From Acidobacteriota bacterium (GTDB taxonomy: Bacteria; Acidobacteriota; Terriglobia; UBA7540), in contig PLSX01000210.1 of the NCBI GenBank assembly GCA_003165315.1, forward strand, positions 17,617-81,616: a stretch of 64,000 nt of DNA, in the 5' to 3' direction. The position numbers and the translations under genes were made by a program. This document shows, piece after piece, positions 35,817 through 45,805 of the stretch (within the stretch, counting starts at the first letter, position 1; each line of letters starts with the position of its first letter). The notes beneath the pieces are model-generated. The model was given only the letters and a program-made list of their open reading frames with translations. It did not search any database and was not told where the DNA came from.

Positions 35817-38795
35817 ATGAAGTGCCGGGTAATTGGTTCACAGGCCCCGCTGGCCGCGATACTGTTCCTTACTTTGCTATCCCCAGCATGGCTGCTGGGG
35901 CAGAATCCAACAGGCGCAGTCCGCGGCCAGATTTCCGACCCCTCGGGGGCTGCCGTCCCCAGCGCCAAGGTTGCGGCGGTGTCTTCGACGGGTCAAGCCA
36001 CATTGGGCACAGTTCATCCCGATGGATCTTATGAAATTCCCGGCCTCGCCCCCGGGACTTATACCGTGAAGGCGCGTGCCCGTGGCTTCAGTATGTTCGA
36101 GCAGCCGAACGTGCTGGTGGTCGCAGACAAGACGGGCAAGGTTGACATCGCTCTCCAGATCAAGCAGGAAACGGAACAGGTTCAGGTGACGGACCAAACC
36201 ACCCAAGTGAGCGTCAACCCCTCAGAGAATGCCAGCTCGCTCGTCATCAAAGGTGAGGATTTGAACGCTCTCTCCGACGACCCGGATGAACTGCAATCCG
36301 AACTGGAAGCATTGGCGGGGCCGTCCGCCGGGCCCAACGGCGGCCAGATTTATGTGGACGGGTTCACAGCAGGCCAACTTCCACCCAAGGCGGACATTCT
36401 GGAAATCCGCATCAACCAGAATCCCTTTTCCGCTGAGTATGACAAGGTGGGTTACGGGCGCATTGAAATTACCACGCGGCCCGGCGCCAGCAAGCTCCAC
36501 GGCCAAGTCATGGGCGATATCAATGCCTCGCCCCTCAACACGCGCAGTCCTTTCGCCGCACAGATTCCGGGTTATCACACCGAATTTTTCAACGCCAACG
36601 TCGGTGGACCGCTCGGCAAGAAGGCCTCGTTCTTCTTCTCCATTTTCCGGCGCGACATCGGCGATGATTCGATTATCTCCACGTATGTGCTGGGCCCTGC
36701 GCCAACCTACACGATCACTCCCTTCAGTGGAGCGCTCTCCAGCCCCCGGACATTGACCAACCTGAGCCCGCGTGTGGACCTCCAGCTCTCCACCAACAAT
36801 GTGCTCTCCATTCGCTATCAATTTTTCGACAACAATTCCACCAACAGTGGAGTCGGGCAGTCCAACCTGGTCACGCAGGCCTACAATTCGCATAGCGATG
36901 AACACACGATGCAATTGAGCGACACACAGGTGTTCAGCGCCAAAACGCTCAACCAGTTCCGGTTTCAGTACCTGCATGACACGACCAACCAAACACCTCA
37001 GTCGTCGGCCACGACGCTGGCGGTCATCGGAGCATTTACCGGGGGGGGTAGTCCCTCCGGGAATCCAGTTAACACCCAGAACCACTATGAGGCGCAAAAT
37101 CTCACCTCGTTCTTTCTGGGCAAACACACACTGGTGGTTGGCGGGCGCCTGCGGGATGTGCAGGATTCCAACACTTCCAATGCAAACTTCAATGGGACTT
37201 TCACGTTCCCTTCCATCAATGCTTACCAGAAGGCTGAACTGAATCTCCAGGCGTGCTCATTCACCTGCCAGGTGAGTGGAGCCAGTCAGTTTTTGATCGT
37301 CAATGGAACACCCACTACTTCCGTGAATTTATTCGACGCGGGCCTGTTCGCTCAAGATGACTGGCAACTTCATCACAACATGACGCTCAGCCTGGGTTTG
37401 CGATGGGAATCACAAACGGGAATTCACGATCATTCCGATTTTGCGCCGCGGGTGGGATTTGCCTGGGGGCTGAACAAGAGCAAGAACTCATCGGCAAAAA
37501 CGGTATTGCGCGCGGGATTCGGAATTTTCTATGACCGCTTTGCCGAAGCCCAACTGCTTGAAGCCGAGCGCTTCAACGGAATCTCCCAGCAGGAGTTCCT
37601 GGTTCCTTCACCCGCCTTTTTCCCCATCATCCCCAGTCTCCAACAATTGACCAGTTATGCGGAGACGACCACGCAATATAGGATTGATCCCAACTTCCGA
37701 GCGCCCTACACGATGCAGTCGGCCGTTAGCATTGAACAGCAGGTTTCCAAGAGCGCCACGGTCTCAGTGACCTATCTCAATTCCCATGGAGTCCACCAGT
37801 TCATCACCAACGACATTAATGCCCCCCTGCCCGGAACATTTCCGCTGGGCGAACCCGAGCTTGGAACCCGCCCCATGGGGAACGCCGGCGGCAATATTTA
37901 CGACTTTCAATCCGGCGGGCTCTTCAACCAGAATCAGATGATTGCCAATTTCAACCTGCGCTTGAACACCAAGCTCACGCTTGGGGGGTTTTATACGCTG
38001 AGCTACGCCGACGCCAACACAAATGGAAACAGCGGCGGCCTGATCATGAATCCGTACGACATCCAGCAAAACTACGGGCGGGCGGGATTTGACGTGCGCA
38101 ATCGGCTGGTGATCATCGGCAATTGGAACCTGCCGCATCGCATCAGCCTGAGCCCTTTTGTGGTGGCGTCATCCGGATCACCCTTTAACATCACAGTCGC
38201 CCAGGACTTGTTTGGAACGGGCGCGCTGGACAATGCAAGACCAGCATTGGCCGCGGCAGGCGCAACATGTTCAACTCCAGCAGCTCCCACCCCGGTGGTG
38301 TGCACAGCGCTGGGAAATTTCAATACCCTCCCGGCATCGGCCCAATCCATTATTCCCCCCAACGGGTATGACAATCCCGGCCAATTCACGTTTAATCTTC
38401 GCCTGGCCAAAACCTTTGGATTTGGGAAGGTGGCGCAGGGCCGGGGAGCGAGTCCAGGCGGCTTTGGCGGCCCCGGCGGTGGTGGAGGTCGCGGAGGCGG
38501 TGGCGGAGGTGTGGGCGGTGGTCTTGGACCCGGCGGACTGAGCGGAAGCGGTGGCGGCGGCATGCGCTCATTCTTTGGTCCGGGATCGGGCACCAATCAC
38601 CGGTTTAACCTGACGATTAGCGCCAATGCACGAAATTTGTTTAATGATGTAAACCTCGGACCACGCATCGGCATTCTTGGCTCCCCACTTTTCGGCCAGT
38701 CCAACTCACTCGGTGGCCTTTTCGGCGGAGGCCCAGGAGGACTTACCCAGGCCGCCAATCGCCGTATTGACTTTCAGACAATATTTACATTTTAG
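35817..38795 (+). CDS. TonB-receptor-like outer-membrane protein, Gly-rich
   Basis: A 992-residue outer-membrane protein of the acidobacterial Oar/TonB-receptor type. Signal peptide to about residue 29; then a CarboxypepD_reg/Cna-B-like domain (GAVRGQISDPSGAAVPSAKV, GSYEIPGLAPGTYTVKARA); a plug-like region (SLVIKGEDLNALSDD, QIYVDGFTAGQLPPK, YGRIEITTRPG); and a long beta-barrel ending in aromatic F. An unusual insert of nearly only Gly (about residues 880-910) interrupts the last part of the barrel. GAGGAGACGGA precedes the ATG. It may take up oligosaccharides, given the rhamnosidase next door (inference). Confidence 0.85.
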   Translation: MKCRVIGSQAPLAAILFLTLLSPAWLLGQNPTGAVRGQISDPSGAAVPSAKVAAVSSTGQATLGTVHPDGSYEIPGLAPGTYTVKARARGFSMFEQPNVLVVADKTGKVDIALQIKQETEQVQVTDQTTQVSVNPSENASSLVIKGEDLNALSDDPDELQSELEALAGPSAGPNGGQIYVDGFTAGQLPPKADILEIRINQNPFSAEYDKVGYGRIEITTRPGASKLHGQVMGDINASPLNTRSPFAAQIPGYHTEFFNANVGGPLGKKASFFFSIFRRDIGDDSIISTYVLGPAPTYTITPFSGALSSPRTLTNLSPRVDLQLSTNNVLSIRYQFFDNNSTNSGVGQSNLVTQAYNSHSDEHTMQLSDTQVFSAKTLNQFRFQYLHDTTNQTPQSSATTLAVIGAFTGGGSPSGNPVNTQNHYEAQNLTSFFLGKHTLVVGGRLRDVQDSNTSNANFNGTFTFPSINAYQKAELNLQACSFTCQVSGASQFLIVNGTPTTSVNLFDAGLFAQDDWQLHHNMTLSLGLRWESQTGIHDHSDFAPRVGFAWGLNKSKNSSAKTVLRAGFGIFYDRFAEAQLLEAERFNGISQQEFLVPSPAFFPIIPSLQQLTSYAETTTQYRIDPNFRAPYTMQSAVSIEQQVSKSATVSVTYLNSHGVHQFITNDINAPLPGTFPLGEPELGTRPMGNAGGNIYDFQSGGLFNQNQMIANFNLRLNTKLTLGGFYTLSYADANTNGNSGGLIMNPYDIQQNYGRAGFDVRNRLVIIGNWNLPHRISLSPFVVASSGSPFNITVAQDLFGTGALDNARPALAAAGATCSTPAAPTPVVCTALGNFNTLPASAQSIIPPNGYDNPGQFTFNLRLAKTFGFGKVAQGRGASPGGFGGPGGGGGRGGGGGGVGGGLGPGGLSGSGGGGMRSFFGPGSGTNHRFNLTISANARNLFNDVNLGPRIGILGSPLFGQSNSLGGLFGGGPGGLTQAANRRIDFQTIFTF

Positions 38796-38993
38796 GGTAT
38801 TGATCCAGGGGTAATACTACTTCCAGGAAGTTCCATGCGCATGACCTTGCACTCGGCTGCCGGCCGCCAACATCAACGTTCATCACCGTGTCAAGCGAAT
38901 ATTTGGCGAAACGGACTAAATGCACAAAAGATAATATTGTGTTTACATGGTTGTGCTGTTGACATGCGGCCCTGCTTGGGACAAATATAAGGT

Positions 38994-39548
38994 ATGAATT
39001 TCGATCTGGGGAGCCACGGTGGCCTGTTAGGACAAGGCGAACCGTGTCGGTTAGTAGTACGGAAAGAAAAAAGCCTTTCCGAAATCTTACAGTTTTCAAC
39101 CGCCGGCCTGGAGATTGGCCAGCAAGTGGTCATCATGGCAGGGCCAACCTGCCTGAAGGACATTGCTCACGGTCTCAGCGAGATGGGGCTTAAGACCGAT
39201 GCCCTGCTCCACAGCGGGCGCCTGGTCTTTCTGACAGCGCCAAACTGCCTGGCCGAATTGCTCCGTCCCAGCGAGCCGTTTTATCGTAGTCCGCTAAATC
39301 GGCACGCCACGGTTATGCGCTGGGTCACGGATTGGTCGTGGGTTTATGGGAATGGCAGCGACGCGGCAACCATCCGCGATTATCAACGTCGCATTCATGA
39401 ATTTATTCGCCCTTTCAACGCCATTTCCATGTGCACCGTGCTCTGCGAAAAAGTGCAGCGGCCCGACCTGCTTGCAATGCTGGTAGACCACCGGCGGGTG
39501 GCGAAAACAGTCGAAGCGACCAGGCGCGCTGTAGCAGCTCACGCTTAG
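38994..39548 (+). CDS. MEDS-domain (DcmR-like sensory) protein
   Basis: A 184-residue protein that matches the MEDS sensory domain: GEPCRLVVRKEKSLSEILQF, then LEIGQQVVIMAGPTCLKDIA and FNAISMCTVLCEKVQRPDLL. MEDS domains occur in DcmR-type regulators and in anti-sigma-like and histidine-kinase proteins; here the domain stands alone without a DNA-binding or kinase part. TTGACA at about 38960 and AAGG before the ATG suggest its own promoter. Confidence 0.75.
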   Translation: MNFDLGSHGGLLGQGEPCRLVVRKEKSLSEILQFSTAGLEIGQQVVIMAGPTCLKDIAHGLSEMGLKTDALLHSGRLVFLTAPNCLAELLRPSEPFYRSPLNRHATVMRWVTDWSWVYGNGSDAATIRDYQRRIHEFIRPFNAISMCTVLCEKVQRPDLLAMLVDHRRVAKTVEATRRAVAAHA

Positions 39549-39801
39549 CCGTCCCGGAAGTGCTTCGGGCGACGTCCAAAGGGCCTGTGTATCGAGGCTC
39601 TGAGGTGGGTTGTATTCAATTGAATTCCCCCCGATTCTCCCTGCATCCTTTGTCACTTAGCGCAAATCTAATTTTGCAATCCTAGGTCAATCTAACCGAG
39701 TTGCTTGGACCGGGCACGGACGCAGTGAGAAACACGCTCCAATGGCGGCGGGCAGGCGCTTTCACGCTGGCCCTGATGAAAACCCTCCCACGTGGTAAAA
39801 A

Positions 39802-40890
39802 TCAATAAAATTTGCCGGTGTAGTTGGTTGGGTTGGCGGGAATATTGGCAACATTGTTATCTCCGTATCCGGCCTGCCCGCTGAAATTAAGGATCGTAGT
39901 CGGCCCGGAATTCACATTGGGGGCCAACGACTGGACGTAAACGTAGTATGTGCCATCGTACACGCGGAGGTGGTAATTTCCCGAAGGGTCGGTAAGGGTC
40001 TCGGTGACCACGTCTCCGGTGGTAGTGTCAATGGCCTCCACGTCGGCAGCGTAAAGTGGGGCGACGTTTGCCGTACCCGCCTGCGTCAGCGTCACAGTTC
40101 CTTCAATCCCATTGCTGTCTGCCGATCCCGGGCCCGGGTACAAATGGCCAACTCCAACAATGTCATCGGTCCACAAGGTCTGGTGGACCCCAATTTGGCT
40201 CGTATCACCATAGGGATACATTACGGCGTGTCCAATGTTGCTGTGGTCAAGGCCGAGCAGGTGCCCAATCTCGTGCGTGGCCACGGATTGCAGGTCGAAT
40301 TGATTGCTTCCTGCGGCTGCCGTTGCAAAGGTCTGAGAAGGGTTAAACATAATGTCAACGTCAACGATGCAGTTGGCGATGGGGCAAGGAGTTGTGTAGG
40401 TGGGGCAGTTGCTGCCCGGCACAAACCCACCCGGGCTGGTGGTGATCACGGCAAAGGCGACAACTCCCGTGGGGAAATCACCTGAATTGGGATCGGAAAA
40501 GCCGACGACGTTCTTACAGTCAAGCGTTGGGGACTTGGGCAGCGATGCGTTGGCGGAGCCAAAGCTGAATTGAACGTTCGTGGCCAGCGTGCTGGTGCCG
40601 GGAGCGGTGGCACTTGACCAGGTGTTGAAAGCGTCACTTAAAACAGTCGAGGGCGTAACACTGTTCTTCACCACAACATTGGTGGGCGTGCTGGTGAAGT
40701 TCTCATCCCAAGTGATCGTGGGTCCCGTACCAGGCCACATGGAATCCGCGTAATTCCCAGCGGAGATCTCATATATCTGGAAATTCGTCGCCAGTGCTGC
40801 CACGGCGGAGAATATCCCAAGGAAGGCAATCCCAGCCAGCACTGTTCTCTGACGGTTTATTTCTATCCGCCCTAATCTCACGGTTCTCAC
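39802..40890 (-). CDS. secreted matrixin-family metalloprotease
   Basis: A 362-residue exported zinc protease. After a signal-anchor (RTVLAGIAFLGIFSAVAALA), the catalytic domain has ITWDENF, DVDIMFNPSQTF, the zinc helix VATHEIGHLLGLDHS near residue 215 and the Met-turn AVMYPYGD. The C-terminal part (GIEGTVTLTQAG..., DPSGNYHLRVYDGTYYVYVQS) is a carboxypeptidase-regulatory-like beta domain. Its ATG overlaps the stop of the upstream gene (ATGA). Last gene of a three-gene surface-protein operon. Confidence 0.9.
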   Translation of the reverse strand: MRTVRLGRIEINRQRTVLAGIAFLGIFSAVAALATNFQIYEISAGNYADSMWPGTGPTITWDENFTSTPTNVVVKNSVTPSTVLSDAFNTWSSATAPGTSTLATNVQFSFGSANASLPKSPTLDCKNVVGFSDPNSGDFPTGVVAFAVITTSPGGFVPGSNCPTYTTPCPIANCIVDVDIMFNPSQTFATAAAGSNQFDLQSVATHEIGHLLGLDHSNIGHAVMYPYGDTSQIGVHQTLWTDDIVGVGHLYPGPGSADSNGIEGTVTLTQAGTANVAPLYAADVEAIDTTTGDVVTETLTDPSGNYHLRVYDGTYYVYVQSLAPNVNSGPTTILNFSGQAGYGDNNVANIPANPTNYTGKFY

Positions 40891-41726
40891 CTCACGTTTA
40901 GAATGACATTCCGGCCGCGCAGATTACCCAAAGATTCATTATTCGTCGCGGAAATCTCCGCGTGAACGCCCCGCACATTGACTTCATTCCAGTGAATCGT
41001 CCAGCTCCCCCCGGTCAGAGTTGCGTCCCCTTCCACTTCCGTTCCCGCCGGAATCACCACGGTCTTATTTGGGAACATCTGCGCCGTGGTCTTTCCGTAA
41101 ACATGGGCGCGCCCGGTGCCGCGGGATTCGGTGTAGGCAATGGAGACCGGCAGGCTGAGCCCATGGGGAATTCGAATCCCCTCGCCCACAATGACGGAGA
41201 CGTACTTGTGAAATCCCACCAGGGGAACGGTGCCCGCGGGATTCCCACCACCACTTACCAGGCCCTGGATCGACGCCTGGCTTAGTGGCAGCACCACTCG
41301 TTCGTCGTGCGATGCTGCATCTTCATAGACCGGGTACGCGCCCTGCGACAATCCCACCACGTGGTAATTGGAACCGCTGTCAGGCTCCAGGAAAAGAACG
41401 TATTCACCCTGCGGACGCAAGGACACATCCCCCATAATGGACTGTGTCACCGGGCCCACCGTCCCCCCCAATTGCCGGACTTGGAGCGTGGAGGATGCGT
41501 TCCCCTTGAGGCTTTGTGAAACTGCCAGAGTCGTGATCGTCTCGATGCGCGTGTGGGTGGCGTTCCACCCGCTCACTTGGGCCACGACACGCGCTTGAAC
41601 AATGTCGCTGGACGCCTGAGTGAGCTGTTCCATCGACATCGAAACCATCGAGGTCGCCAGCGCGGGCAAAGTCCAACCTAGTGCTCCCACTAAAACTGCC
41701 GCCAGAACCCATACTCTCGTCTTCAT
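40887..41726 (-). CDS. secreted hypothetical protein paired with matrixin
   Basis: A 279-residue protein with a signal peptide (VWVLAAVLVGALGWTLPALA). The mature part starts MVSMSMEQLTQASSDIVQARVV, has GEYVLFLEPDSG and ends in an NNESLGNLRGRNVILNVR tail. No family is recognised with certainty. ATG at 41726 has GAGGG eight nt upstream. It overlaps the protease gene by 4 nt and follows the IPT lipoprotein by 12 nt, so it may be a substrate, inhibitor or partner of the matrixin. Confidence 0.75.
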   Translation of the reverse strand: MKTRVWVLAAVLVGALGWTLPALATSMVSMSMEQLTQASSDIVQARVVAQVSGWNATHTRIETITTLAVSQSLKGNASSTLQVRQLGGTVGPVTQSIMGDVSLRPQGEYVLFLEPDSGSNYHVVGLSQGAYPVYEDAASHDERVVLPLSQASIQGLVSGGGNPAGTVPLVGFHKYVSVIVGEGIRIPHGLSLPVSIAYTESRGTGRAHVYGKTTAQMFPNKTVVIPAGTEVEGDATLTGGSWTIHWNEVNVRGVHAEISATNNESLGNLRGRNVILNVR

Positions 41727-41738
41727 GACTTGCACCCT

Positions 41739-43445
41739 CTAGTCAACAATTTGGATTGCCCCAATGTAGGTCTGCGTTTCTCCGTCGCCCAACGTCACAA
41801 CGATATTCCTGACGCCCAGCGGAGCGGATGGTGAAACCACGACGGGAATGAAAATATTCGTGAGGCCACTTACGGGAGCACTTGGCTGAACGGTGCCCAC
41901 CGCAACGTCCACAGAGGTACGGGGATGGCTGACGCTTACTGTCAGGCCCGATGCCAGAGCGGAACCACCACTATTGGTCAACCCCTGTCCCAACAGCCAA
42001 ATTGTGCAGGTGGCGCTGCCGCAATTGCTGGTGGCAGAGCCCGATCGTGAAATTTCGATTCCGGTCACCGACGCCTCGCAGACGTTGGTGGTGGGGTAGT
42101 TGCAGGTGCCAACATCCGCCAACCCCAGGGTTGTCGTCATGGTGGTAAGGCCCAGGTTAATTCCGCTGGCAATGCCACCCGTAACCGAAATCGCCGTGGG
42201 CGCGCTCGTGGAGGGAGTGATGGTCACTGTTACCGATGCCGTCTCCCCGGTTCCCCCTTGCGTGGCCTCTATGGTCACGGGGTTGTCATTTCCCGGGATG
42301 GCCACAGGCGCAAGGAAAGTGTAGGGCGAGGATGACCCGGTGATGGTTCCAAATGTCGAATTACCGTTGGTAACCCCGTTTACGGTAAAGGTGAGGTCGG
42401 CTGGGGCTCCCGTCACCAACGCCGTAATGGGCAATGTTCCTCCCGCCGCGACGCTGGTTGAGCTGGAGGCGGCTCCGTCAAGTGTAACCGTGATGGAACT
42501 CGCGGGGTTAACCACGAAGTTGACGCTGTTGGAGTGTCCTCCACCCGGCGCGGGATTGGTTACCACCACGGGATAATTTCCTGAGGTGGCCTGATCGCCT
42601 GTGCTCAAGGAAATTGTCAACTTCGTAGCGCTCACAAATGTCACAGTGTGCCCAACTCCGTTATAAGTGACCGTCGAAGCGCTTAGGAAATTCGTTCCGT
42701 TAATGGCCAGGGTTTGTGCGGCCGCCCCTGCCGTCGCCGAAGGCGGGGAGAGGTTCGTGATCGTAGGCGCAGGATTATTGCCCGTAACGGTGAAGTTGAC
42801 GGAGTTGGAAGGTCCGCCGCCGGGAGTTGGATTCGTCACCACCACGGGATAAGTTCCTGCCGTGGCCTGATCGCTGGCACTCAAAGAGATCGTCAATTTA
42901 GTTGAGCTCACAAACGCCGCAGTGTGACCCACCCCGTTGTACGTCACCGTGGAACTGCTCAGAAAGTTGGTGCCATTGATGGCTAAAGTCTGTGCAACCG
43001 CTCCCACTGAGGCTGAAGGTGGAGAGAGACTGCTAATATTGGGAACAGGATTGTTGACCGCGAAGTTTACGGAGTTCGAAGCTCCCCCGCCGGGAGCCGG
43101 GTTCGTAACCACTACAGGGAAGTTTCCCGCCGTTGCCTGATCGCCCGTGGTTAAGGAAATTGTCAACTGCGATGCGCTGACATATGTTGCGGTATGTCCC
43201 ACACCGTTATAAGTCACTGTCGAACTGCTCATGAAGTTCGACCCATTGATCGCCAGGGTTCCAGCCGCCGCCCCCACCAGTGCAGAAGGTGGAGAGAGGC
43301 TTGTGATACTGGGAACGGGATTGTTATTGGCTGGCGGCGTAATGGTTCCTCCCCCGCCCCCTCCGCAGCCCACCACGGCCATCACCGCCAGCAGGCTCAG
43401 GCCGATTCCCCAATTTGACGTCTTACGACACAGCCCTCGTCTCAT
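41739..43445 (-). CDS. lipoprotein with three IPT/TIG repeats
   Basis: A 568-residue lipoprotein. The signal ends in the lipobox VVGC followed by a run of Gly. Three near-identical IPT/TIG-type Ig domains of about 90 residues follow (each with SLSPPSA, LAINGTNFLSSSTVTYNGVGHTA, PVVVTNPAPGGG), about residues 40-312, then two more beta domains. The DNA of the repeats is also highly similar, which allows recombination. ATG at 43445 with GGAG upstream. First gene of the operon with the hypothetical protein and the matrixin. Confidence 0.85.
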   Translation of the reverse strand: MRRGLCRKTSNWGIGLSLLAVMAVVGCGGGGGGTITPPANNNPVPSITSLSPPSALVGAAAGTLAINGSNFMSSSTVTYNGVGHTATYVSASQLTISLTTGDQATAGNFPVVVTNPAPGGGASNSVNFAVNNPVPNISSLSPPSASVGAVAQTLAINGTNFLSSSTVTYNGVGHTAAFVSSTKLTISLSASDQATAGTYPVVVTNPTPGGGPSNSVNFTVTGNNPAPTITNLSPPSATAGAAAQTLAINGTNFLSASTVTYNGVGHTVTFVSATKLTISLSTGDQATSGNYPVVVTNPAPGGGHSNSVNFVVNPASSITVTLDGAASSSTSVAAGGTLPITALVTGAPADLTFTVNGVTNGNSTFGTITGSSSPYTFLAPVAIPGNDNPVTIEATQGGTGETASVTVTITPSTSAPTAISVTGGIASGINLGLTTMTTTLGLADVGTCNYPTTNVCEASVTGIEISRSGSATSNCGSATCTIWLLGQGLTNSGGSALASGLTVSVSHPRTSVDVAVGTVQPSAPVSGLTNIFIPVVVSPSAPLGVRNIVVTLGDGETQTYIGAIQIVD

Positions 43446-44100
43446 CGATCCGGCTCCCATTCCACTTGATTTTCGCTTCGATCCATCCGCCGCCCACCTT
43501 CCTGACCATGTCCGACGGGTCAAGATGCGCTCTCTTTGAAGTGGTTGGCCTTCTTAAAGCCCCAGGGTTGCTAAGACGTTCGGGCCATTAACATTCTCAT
43601 ACATCGCCCTTGGTTTGTATTGCCCCCCTGGGCACTGTTACATTGACGATAAAACCAGGCAATAGTACTTTCGTGTATTTGCCCGCATTTCCAGCGGATT
43701 TACCCTAGCATCTCTCTGTGAAGGGCTAATTACAAGAATGAAAATGAGTATGGTCCAAGGTGCACGATGAACCCAACTTAGCACCGGTCGTTGCCCTTAA
43801 GGGCAATCCTACGAGAGGAATTCTCCCGTCTGCCCGCCTTGGCCGAGAGTCGCCGCTTCGGCCGCCTTCGTCATTGCGTCTTGGTGTACACTAACACCTT
43901 TAACGCTCGGCTGATGGATGTTTTGATTCCTTCCCGGCGTTGAAGGATGTGCGAAGGACACACCGGCTGAAAAACAGTGGTGTGCTCCCGGCCACCTATT
44001 AAGCACGGACCGAGCACGCGTGCACCTGCTTTGGGTCCTGGCCATCCTGGCCACCGTCGGGCAGGGGCAAGATGCCCATTGAACAACAAAAGGAAACACT
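43446..44100. other. intergenic region with a small palindrome
   Basis: About 650 bp between divergent genes. It contains the perfect 16-bp palindrome TTGCCCTTAAGGGCAA (43791-43806). I see no convincing gene; a frame on the minus strand (43809-44144) has no recognisable product. Confidence 0.4.
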
Positions 44101-45015
44101 TTGCACCCGTATTTGATTAGCATCGGCTCATTCCATCTCCCCACCTATGGCACCATGCTGGCGATTGCCGTCCTGGCCGGAATTTATACTGCGATTCGGC
44201 TGGGCCGACGCGTGGGGGTAGATTCTGCCCTCATTTTGGATTACAGCTCGTGGGTGATCCTGGTGGCGCTTATCGGGGCCAAGGTCTTGTTGATCATTAC
44301 GCTATGGAGTTATTACCGGGCCCATCCCGAGGAGATATTCAGCTACGCAACCCTTAAATTGGGCGGGGTCTTTTACGGCGGATTCCTGGCGGCGCTGTTC
44401 TTCACGATCTGGTACGTGCGAGTTCGGAAGATCTCTTTTTGGAAGATGACGGACGTGCTGGTCCCCTCCGTTGCTCTCGGCACCGCCATAACCCGTCTGG
44501 GATGCTTCAGCGCCGGGTGCGATTATGGCAAGCCTACCACCGCGCCCTGGGGAGTGATCTTTTCCAATGCCCTTGCGCATGAAGCCACGGGCGTCCCCCT
44601 GGGGGTGCGGCTGCATCCAACGCAGCTGTACGAATCCGCCACCACCCTGGCCATTTTCGCCGTGCTACTTTGGTGGTCCCCCCGCAAGAAACACGATGGA
44701 GACGTTTTCCTCGGATATCTGGGACTTTATGCCGCAGGCCGCTTTCTGTTGGAATACCTTCGCGGCGACGAAAACCGGGGATTCGTGTTTCACCACTTGC
44801 TTTCCACATCCCAATTCATCGCATTGTTAGTCCTCGCAGGGATCAGCGGAGTGTTTATCTGGAGGCGGGTCCACGGCAGCGAGAAGGCAAGTGCGCTTTC
44901 TGAGGGAAGCAGTACCGAATTCTCGCAGGTTGCAGGAGCAAACGCTGGACAACGGAAAAATAGCAGGGGAAATCACAAGGCAAAGCGCAAAATGCAGAAC
45001 TCAAAACCGGTGTAG
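44101..45015 (+). CDS. Lgt-family prolipoprotein diacylglyceryl transferase (variant)
   Basis: A 304-residue polytopic membrane protein of the Lgt family, which moves diacylglyceryl from phosphatidylglycerol to lipobox cysteines. TTG start at 44101 with AAAGGAAA upstream. It has PTYGTMLAIAVLAGIYTA, TRLGCFSAGCDYGKPTTAPWG and HPTQLYESA. The usual GGMxxHGG loop reads GGVFYGGF, so the important His is replaced by Tyr, and the arginine signature loop carries two Cys; this is a divergent branch, so function as true Lgt is not certain. The C-terminal 45 residues are basic and disordered. Confidence 0.8.
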   Translation: MHPYLISIGSFHLPTYGTMLAIAVLAGIYTAIRLGRRVGVDSALILDYSSWVILVALIGAKVLLIITLWSYYRAHPEEIFSYATLKLGGVFYGGFLAALFFTIWYVRVRKISFWKMTDVLVPSVALGTAITRLGCFSAGCDYGKPTTAPWGVIFSNALAHEATGVPLGVRLHPTQLYESATTLAIFAVLLWWSPRKKHDGDVFLGYLGLYAAGRFLLEYLRGDENRGFVFHHLLSTSQFIALLVLAGISGVFIWRRVHGSEKASALSEGSSTEFSQVAGANAGQRKNSRGNHKAKRKMQNSKPV

Positions 45016-45026
45016 TGCGGGCGCCC

Positions 45027-45683
45027 CTAATCTACCGGTGACACCCAAACCTTGCGCGCCGCCGCCTCACCCAGGACAATTCCCTTCTCCCCAAGACGCA
45101 AGCTCAGGGTTCCATCGTAATTCTGTTCCAGAACCGTAGCGCGAACCCCAGGCCGGATTCCCAGCCCATCGAAATACTCTAAGAGCTTCCGATCACGTTC
45201 ATACATGCAATCGATCTTCACGGGCACCCCGGCTGGCGCTTCCCAAAGCAGTTGCATGCCTTGCTTGCGCAGATCTGCCGGGCTCTTATTGATTTCGTTT
45301 CCATGCGGGCAGCGGTTGCTGGGGCCAAGAATGCCGACCAACCGCTGCTCCACATCGGCGGAGATGGCATGCTCCAACCGCTCGGCTTCATCGTGGACCT
45401 TGTACCACTCAATTCCCAACAATTCGTGCAGCATGCGTTCAACCAGGTGATGCCGAAGGCGTAGTTTGTCGGCAATGCCGCGGCCCTCAGAGGTCAGTGA
45501 AATTACCCCCTTACGGTCAACCGTCACCAGCTTATCGCGGCGCAGACGCCGTAAAGCCAGGGCCACGGCCGGCGGGCTCACCTGAAGCCAGCGGGCAATT
45601 GTGGCGGCAATCACCGTGCCCTCTTCCGCCTCAGCCTCCGCGATAGCTTTGACGTAATCCTCTTTGGAAATCGTCAAGATCAT
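45027..45683 (-). CDS. DtxR/MntR-family metalloregulator
   Basis: A 218-residue regulator. It has an N-terminal winged helix (EEGTVIAATIARWLQVSPPAVALALRRLRRDKLV), the metal-binding and dimer domain with LRHHLVERMLHELLGIEW plus DEAERLEHAIS, GNEINKSPADLR, and a C-terminal FeoA/SH3-like domain (LEYFDGLGIRPGVRATV, LRLGEKGIVLG). It senses Fe2+ or Mn2+ and represses uptake genes. Convergent with the Lgt-like gene, divergent from the large receptor at 45875. Start ATG at 45683 with AAGGAAG upstream. Confidence 0.9.
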   Translation of the reverse strand: MILTISKEDYVKAIAEAEAEEGTVIAATIARWLQVSPPAVALALRRLRRDKLVTVDRKGVISLTSEGRGIADKLRLRHHLVERMLHELLGIEWYKVHDEAERLEHAISADVEQRLVGILGPSNRCPHGNEINKSPADLRKQGMQLLWEAPAGVPVKIDCMYERDRKLLEYFDGLGIRPGVRATVLEQNYDGTLSLRLGEKGIVLGEAAARKVWVSPVD

Positions 45684-45805
45684 AGTGTGCAACTTCCTTC
45701 CAACTGCATACAGTAAAAGGTCTTAGATTCCTCATTTCGAACCCGGCTCAGGCGCGGTCACCATCCTACCAGAACTCCTTCCTAAACCGCTAGAACAAAT
45801 AAATA

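Noticed and set aside
36222-37127. Open frame of 301 codons opposite the first receptor
   Set aside because: Shadow of the receptor gene without family features.
43809-44144. Minus-strand frame of 111 codons before the Lgt-like gene
   Set aside because: No domain, overlaps the Lgt-like start, poor composition.
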